From assembly GCA_020852705.1 (NCBI GenBank), contig JADZAP010000029.1:1-64000 (forward strand): a stretch of DNA of 64,000 bases. Direction: 5' to 3'. Under the pieces are notes generated by a model. The model was not told the DNA's origin. It saw only the letters and a program-made list of their open reading frames with translations, and made no database searches. This stretch comes from Ignavibacteria bacterium. GTDB lineage: Bacteria > Bacteroidota > Ignavibacteria > Tepidaquicellales > OLB5. Numbering within the stretch: the stretch's first letter is position 1; each line of letters begins with the position of its first letter. Positions 62,945-64,000 of this stretch are shown here, piece by piece. Both the position numbers and the translations under genes were made by a program.

Positions 62945-64000
62945 TCATCTCCTCAAATTCACAAGTAAATCAGCACCAGAGGTAGAGTAATCCGCATTCT
63001 TAAATTTTTCAAACAATTTCCTCTCACTTATCCCTTTTAAACCCCTGCCCATTATTTTTGGAGCAATAAAAATCATAACTTCATCTGCCAGATTATTTTT
63101 AAGGAATTCATTAAATGTATACGCTCCCCCTTCAACCATAATGCTTGTGATATCCATCTCAGCTAATTTCTTCAAGGCATCCTTAAAATCAAGTTTACCC
63201 TTTATCATTTTACATGGTATTAGAGTAACACCTGTAGCGGAATAATTTTCAATTCGTTTCATATCAGTCTTTTCTGAAAATAATACTATTGTCTTGCCGT
63301 CATTGTATTTAAATATCTTGTATTTATTGTTTAGCATTAGATCTTTATCAATTATAATTCTGTACGGATTTCTTCCCTTAACGTTTCTGACATTAAGCTG
63401 TGGATTATCATATATCACTGTATTTTTTCCAACCAATACAGCATCGTAAACTGCCCGCAGTTTATGAACAGCTTTTCTTGAATTGGCTGATGATATCCAT
63501 TTTGAGCGGTATTTATCGTCTGCAATTTTTCCGTCTATTGTCTGGGCTGCCTTTAACATTACGTAAGGCATCCCGGTTGTAACAAATTTAATGAAAAATT
63601 TATTCAGTTCCTGTGCTTCACTATTTAATATTCCGGCAGTTGACGATATTCCAGCTTTTTTTAATTTTGCTAAACCCTTACCTGAAACCTTATAATACGG
63701 ATCTTTGCACCCAATTATTACTTTGCCGATATTTTGCTCTATTATGTAATCAGCACAGGGTGGAGTCTTACCAAAATGCACACATGGCTCAAGATTTACA
63801 TAAAGATTTGCACCCTTCAACGAAATTCCTTTTTTAAGTGCTGCATTTATTGCATTTCTTTCGGCATGTGCACCTCCAAATTTTTTGTGATATCCTGCTG
63901 CAATAATTTTTCCGTTCTTAACAATCACACAGCCAACCAATGGATTAGGGGATACCTTCCCCGCACCTTTTTTTGCCAGCTCAAAACACTGCCTCATGTA
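62945..64000 (-). CDS. ribD: Riboflavin biosynthesis protein RibD (5' end outside window)
   Basis: Bifunctional deaminase/reductase for the second and third steps of riboflavin synthesis. The frame is open to the window edge; the codon before the internal ATG (63997) is Tyr, and 'YMR.C..LA' is the usual sequence a few residues after the real start, so only about 5-10 residues are missing. Zinc deaminase domain: HAERNAI and EPCVHFGKTPPC, both zinc-ligand motifs intact. Reductase domain: KAAQTIDGKIAD, DAVLVGKNTVIYDNPQLNVR and VEGGAYTFNEFL. Visible length 351 codons; family length ~360. Confidence 0.96.
   Translation of the reverse strand, partial: YMRQCFELAKKGAGKVSPNPLVGCVIVKNGKIIAAGYHKKFGGAHAERNAINAALKKGISLKGANLYVNLEPCVHFGKTPPCADYIIEQNIGKVIIGCKDPYYKVSGKGLAKLKKAGISSTAGILNSEAQELNKFFIKFVTTGMPYVMLKAAQTIDGKIADDKYRSKWISSANSRKAVHKLRAVYDAVLVGKNTVIYDNPQLNVRNVKGRNPYRIIIDKDLMLNNKYKIFKYNDGKTIVLFSEKTDMKRIENYSATGVTLIPCKMIKGKLDFKDALKKLAEMDITSIMVEGGAYTFNEFLKNNLADEVMIFIAPKIMGRGLKGISERKLFEKFKNADYSTSGADLLVNLRR

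Overview
The window is low-GC bacterial chromosome, most likely from an Ignavibacteria-type member of the Bacteroidota/Chlorobi group. The reasons are: several large secreted proteins end in the NYPNPFNP-type C-terminal sorting domain of the type IX secretion system (T9SS); a PorV/PorQ-family outer-membrane protein and a gingipain-type (C25) peptidase are present; two promoters fit the Bacteroidota pattern TTG/TTTG-N20-TAnnTTTG; and Shine-Dalgarno sequences are mostly absent. No tRNA, rRNA, CRISPR array, transposase or integrase was seen.

Layout. (1) 1-1425: 3' part of purH. (2) About 1440-6400: an accessory island between purH and mreB. It holds four gene cassettes, all on the minus strand: an alpha/beta hydrolase; a small PD-(D/E)xK-like nuclease; an N4/N6 DNA methyltransferase with a partner of unknown family; and a TIR-domain protein. 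Each is followed at its 3' end by an attC-like imperfect hairpin, and two of the four stop codons lie inside the predicted recombination core. This looks like a cluster of attC sites lacking an integrase (CALIN) carrying defence genes. (3) 6772-12363: rod-shape operon mreB-mreC-mreD-mrdA-rodA. (4) 12417-16560: pyrF, a DUF2851 protein and a convergent Omp85/BamA-type protein. (5) 17326-20937: a large T9SS-exported beta-helix protein. (6) 21358-38156: a tightly packed minus-strand locus for a surface polysaccharide (Wzx-like flippase, five glycosyltransferases, a GT-C-like membrane protein, two methyltransferases). It also contains a 1620-residue C25 peptidase resembling the T9SS sortase PorU, whose start overlaps the WecG/TagA-family gene by 4 nt, and a T9SS-exported propeller/FN3 protein. 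(7) 38227-45119: a BMP-type nucleoside ABC transporter divergent from a secreted 5'-nucleotidase, suggesting nucleotide salvage. (8) 45184-61437: a secretome block with a LamG/P-domain protein, a secreted phospholipase-D-fold protein, an NHL lipoprotein, PorV/PorQ, a TonB-dependent receptor, a second lipoprotein and two further surface proteins. (9) 62110-64000: ribE and partial ribD.

Intergenic DNA is rich in short palindromic REP-like repeats (CCCCTCTCC...GGAGAGGGG and a related two-hairpin form), one set of nearly three tandem ~200-bp units (42931-43455), and a degenerate satellite built from 'TTTGCGTCTTAGCG'-like words (about 61670-62103).

Functional picture: the polysaccharide locus plausibly makes a surface glycan, and the C25 peptidase may process or attach T9SS cargo to it. 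Secreted enzymes could release nucleotides that the 5'-nucleotidase and ABC transporter then recover. All assignments come from reading motifs by eye; no database search was possible.
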